A stretch of 64,000 bases of DNA from Roseicyclus persicicus (lineage in GTDB: Bacteria; Pseudomonadota; Alphaproteobacteria; Rhodobacterales; Rhodobacteraceae): positions 186,001 through 250,000 of the forward strand of contig NZ_JAAZQQ010000002.1 of assembly GCF_012395815.1 (NCBI RefSeq). Direction: 5' to 3'. Of the stretch, positions 63,710-64,000 are shown piece after piece. The notes beneath the pieces were generated by a model. That model searched no databases, was not told the origin of the DNA, and saw only the letters and a program-made list of their open reading frames with translations. Numbering within the stretch: position 1 is the first letter of the stretch; every line of letters begins with the position of its first letter. The position numbers and the translations under genes are program-made.

Positions 63710-64000
63710 TTACAGGATTTTCTGCCCCGTTTTTGCCCAATCCTTCAGGAACCCGTCCAGCCCCTTGTCCGTCAGCGGGTGGGCGGCCATGGATTTGATC
63801 ACGCTGGGTGGCGCGGTGGCCACATCGGCACCGATCAGGGCGGCCTGTTTCATGTGGTTCAGCGTGCGGATCGAGGCTGTGAGGATCTCTGTGGAGAAAT
63901 CGTAATTATCGTAGATCTCCCGGATCTCGGCGATCAGTTCCATGCCGTCGAGGTTGATATCGTCCAAGCGCCCCACGAAGGGCGAGATGAAGGTCGCGCC
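63710..64000 (-). CDS. tal: Transaldolase, C-terminal part (cut by the window edge)
   Basis: The last 96 codons are present; the gene runs past 64000. The text [15 protein letters not shown], then [31 protein letters not shown] and [15 protein letters not shown] is typical of small transaldolases / fructose-6-phosphate aldolase-type proteins, with the ending [20 protein letters not shown]. The Schiff-base Lys lies in the missing part. The enzyme moves a dihydroxyacetone unit in the pentose phosphate pathway. It precedes DUF484-xerC on the minus strand by 52 bp. Confidence 0.9.
   Translation of the reverse strand, partial: GATFISPFVGRLDDINLDGMELIAEIREIYDNYDFSTEILTASIRTLNHMKQAALIGADVATAPPSVIKSMAAHPLTDKGLDGFLKDWAKTGQKIL

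Overview
The window is about 70% G+C, almost wholly coding, and carries no tRNA, rRNA, CRISPR array, phage or insertion sequence that I can see. Gene content and order point to an alphaproteobacterium of the Rhodobacteraceae (Rhodobacterales): ruvCAB - ybgC - tolQRAB - pal - cpoB - tilS - ftsH, a GcrA cell-cycle regulator, DUF1127 and DUF6455 proteins, a tad/cpa pilus locus with a MoxR-like ATPase, phosphatidylcholine synthase and a DUF484-xerC pair. Names rest on motifs and family knowledge read from the translated sequence, not on database searches.

Layout. 1-3250: end of an unidentified gene, an MFS transporter, prmA, a small membrane protein and a DUF1127 protein. 3600-16340: genome maintenance and envelope block on the plus strand (ruvCAB, two unknown genes, ybgC, tolQRAB-pal-cpoB, tilS, ftsH) ending in a clear terminator. 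16400-21270: two small unknown proteins, a MOSC protein, the one-carbon folate genes fhs and folD, and a PaaI-like thioesterase. 21380-25320: a LytTR membrane regulator and a helicase-pdeM pair of the ligase-associated DNA-repair type. 25430-38430: a minus-strand tad (Flp) pilus locus, from three flp pilin genes through cpaB, cpaC, an ompA-like gene, cpaE, cpaF, tadB, tadC and two tadD-like lipoproteins to a prepilin peptidase and an AAA ATPase. 38680-45600: a transglycosylase, an acetyltransferase, a thioesterase, a CoA-transferase whose two subunit genes are separated by a GSCFA/SGNH-like pair, a histone-deacetylase-like hydrolase and small proteins. 45700-54060: a lipoprotein metalloprotease, a DUF6455 pair behind an FNR-type box, cutA, rimO, an AsmA protein, a second transglycosylase, a TetR-controlled membrane pair and gcrA. 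54180-64000: an EamA transporter, an alpha/beta hydrolase, argF, argD, metF/metR, suhB, pcs, xerC, a DUF484 gene and the end of a transaldolase gene.

How genes work together: RuvABC resolve Holliday junctions; Tol-Pal with CpoB and YbgC supports outer-membrane constriction at division; the tad genes build, energise and mature an Flp pilus; fhs and folD supply one-carbon folates and metF feeds methyl groups into methionine under the divergent metR; argD and argF serve arginine synthesis.

The most unusual structures are two arrays of three tandem perfect palindromes, 25361-25423 and 60314-60382. In each array the dyad centres are exactly evenly spaced (23 bp and 22 bp), the cores are shared (CTGCAG, CTTGCAAG) and the arms differ but stay perfectly self-complementary. 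Both arrays begin 5-11 bp after a stop codon. Other points of note are the gene pair inserted between the CoA-transferase subunits, the FNR-type box before the DUF6455 pair, a 33-bp repeat whose ATG falls in frame with folD, the Asp-Trp form of three Flp pilins, and a patch of foreign codon usage inside rimO.
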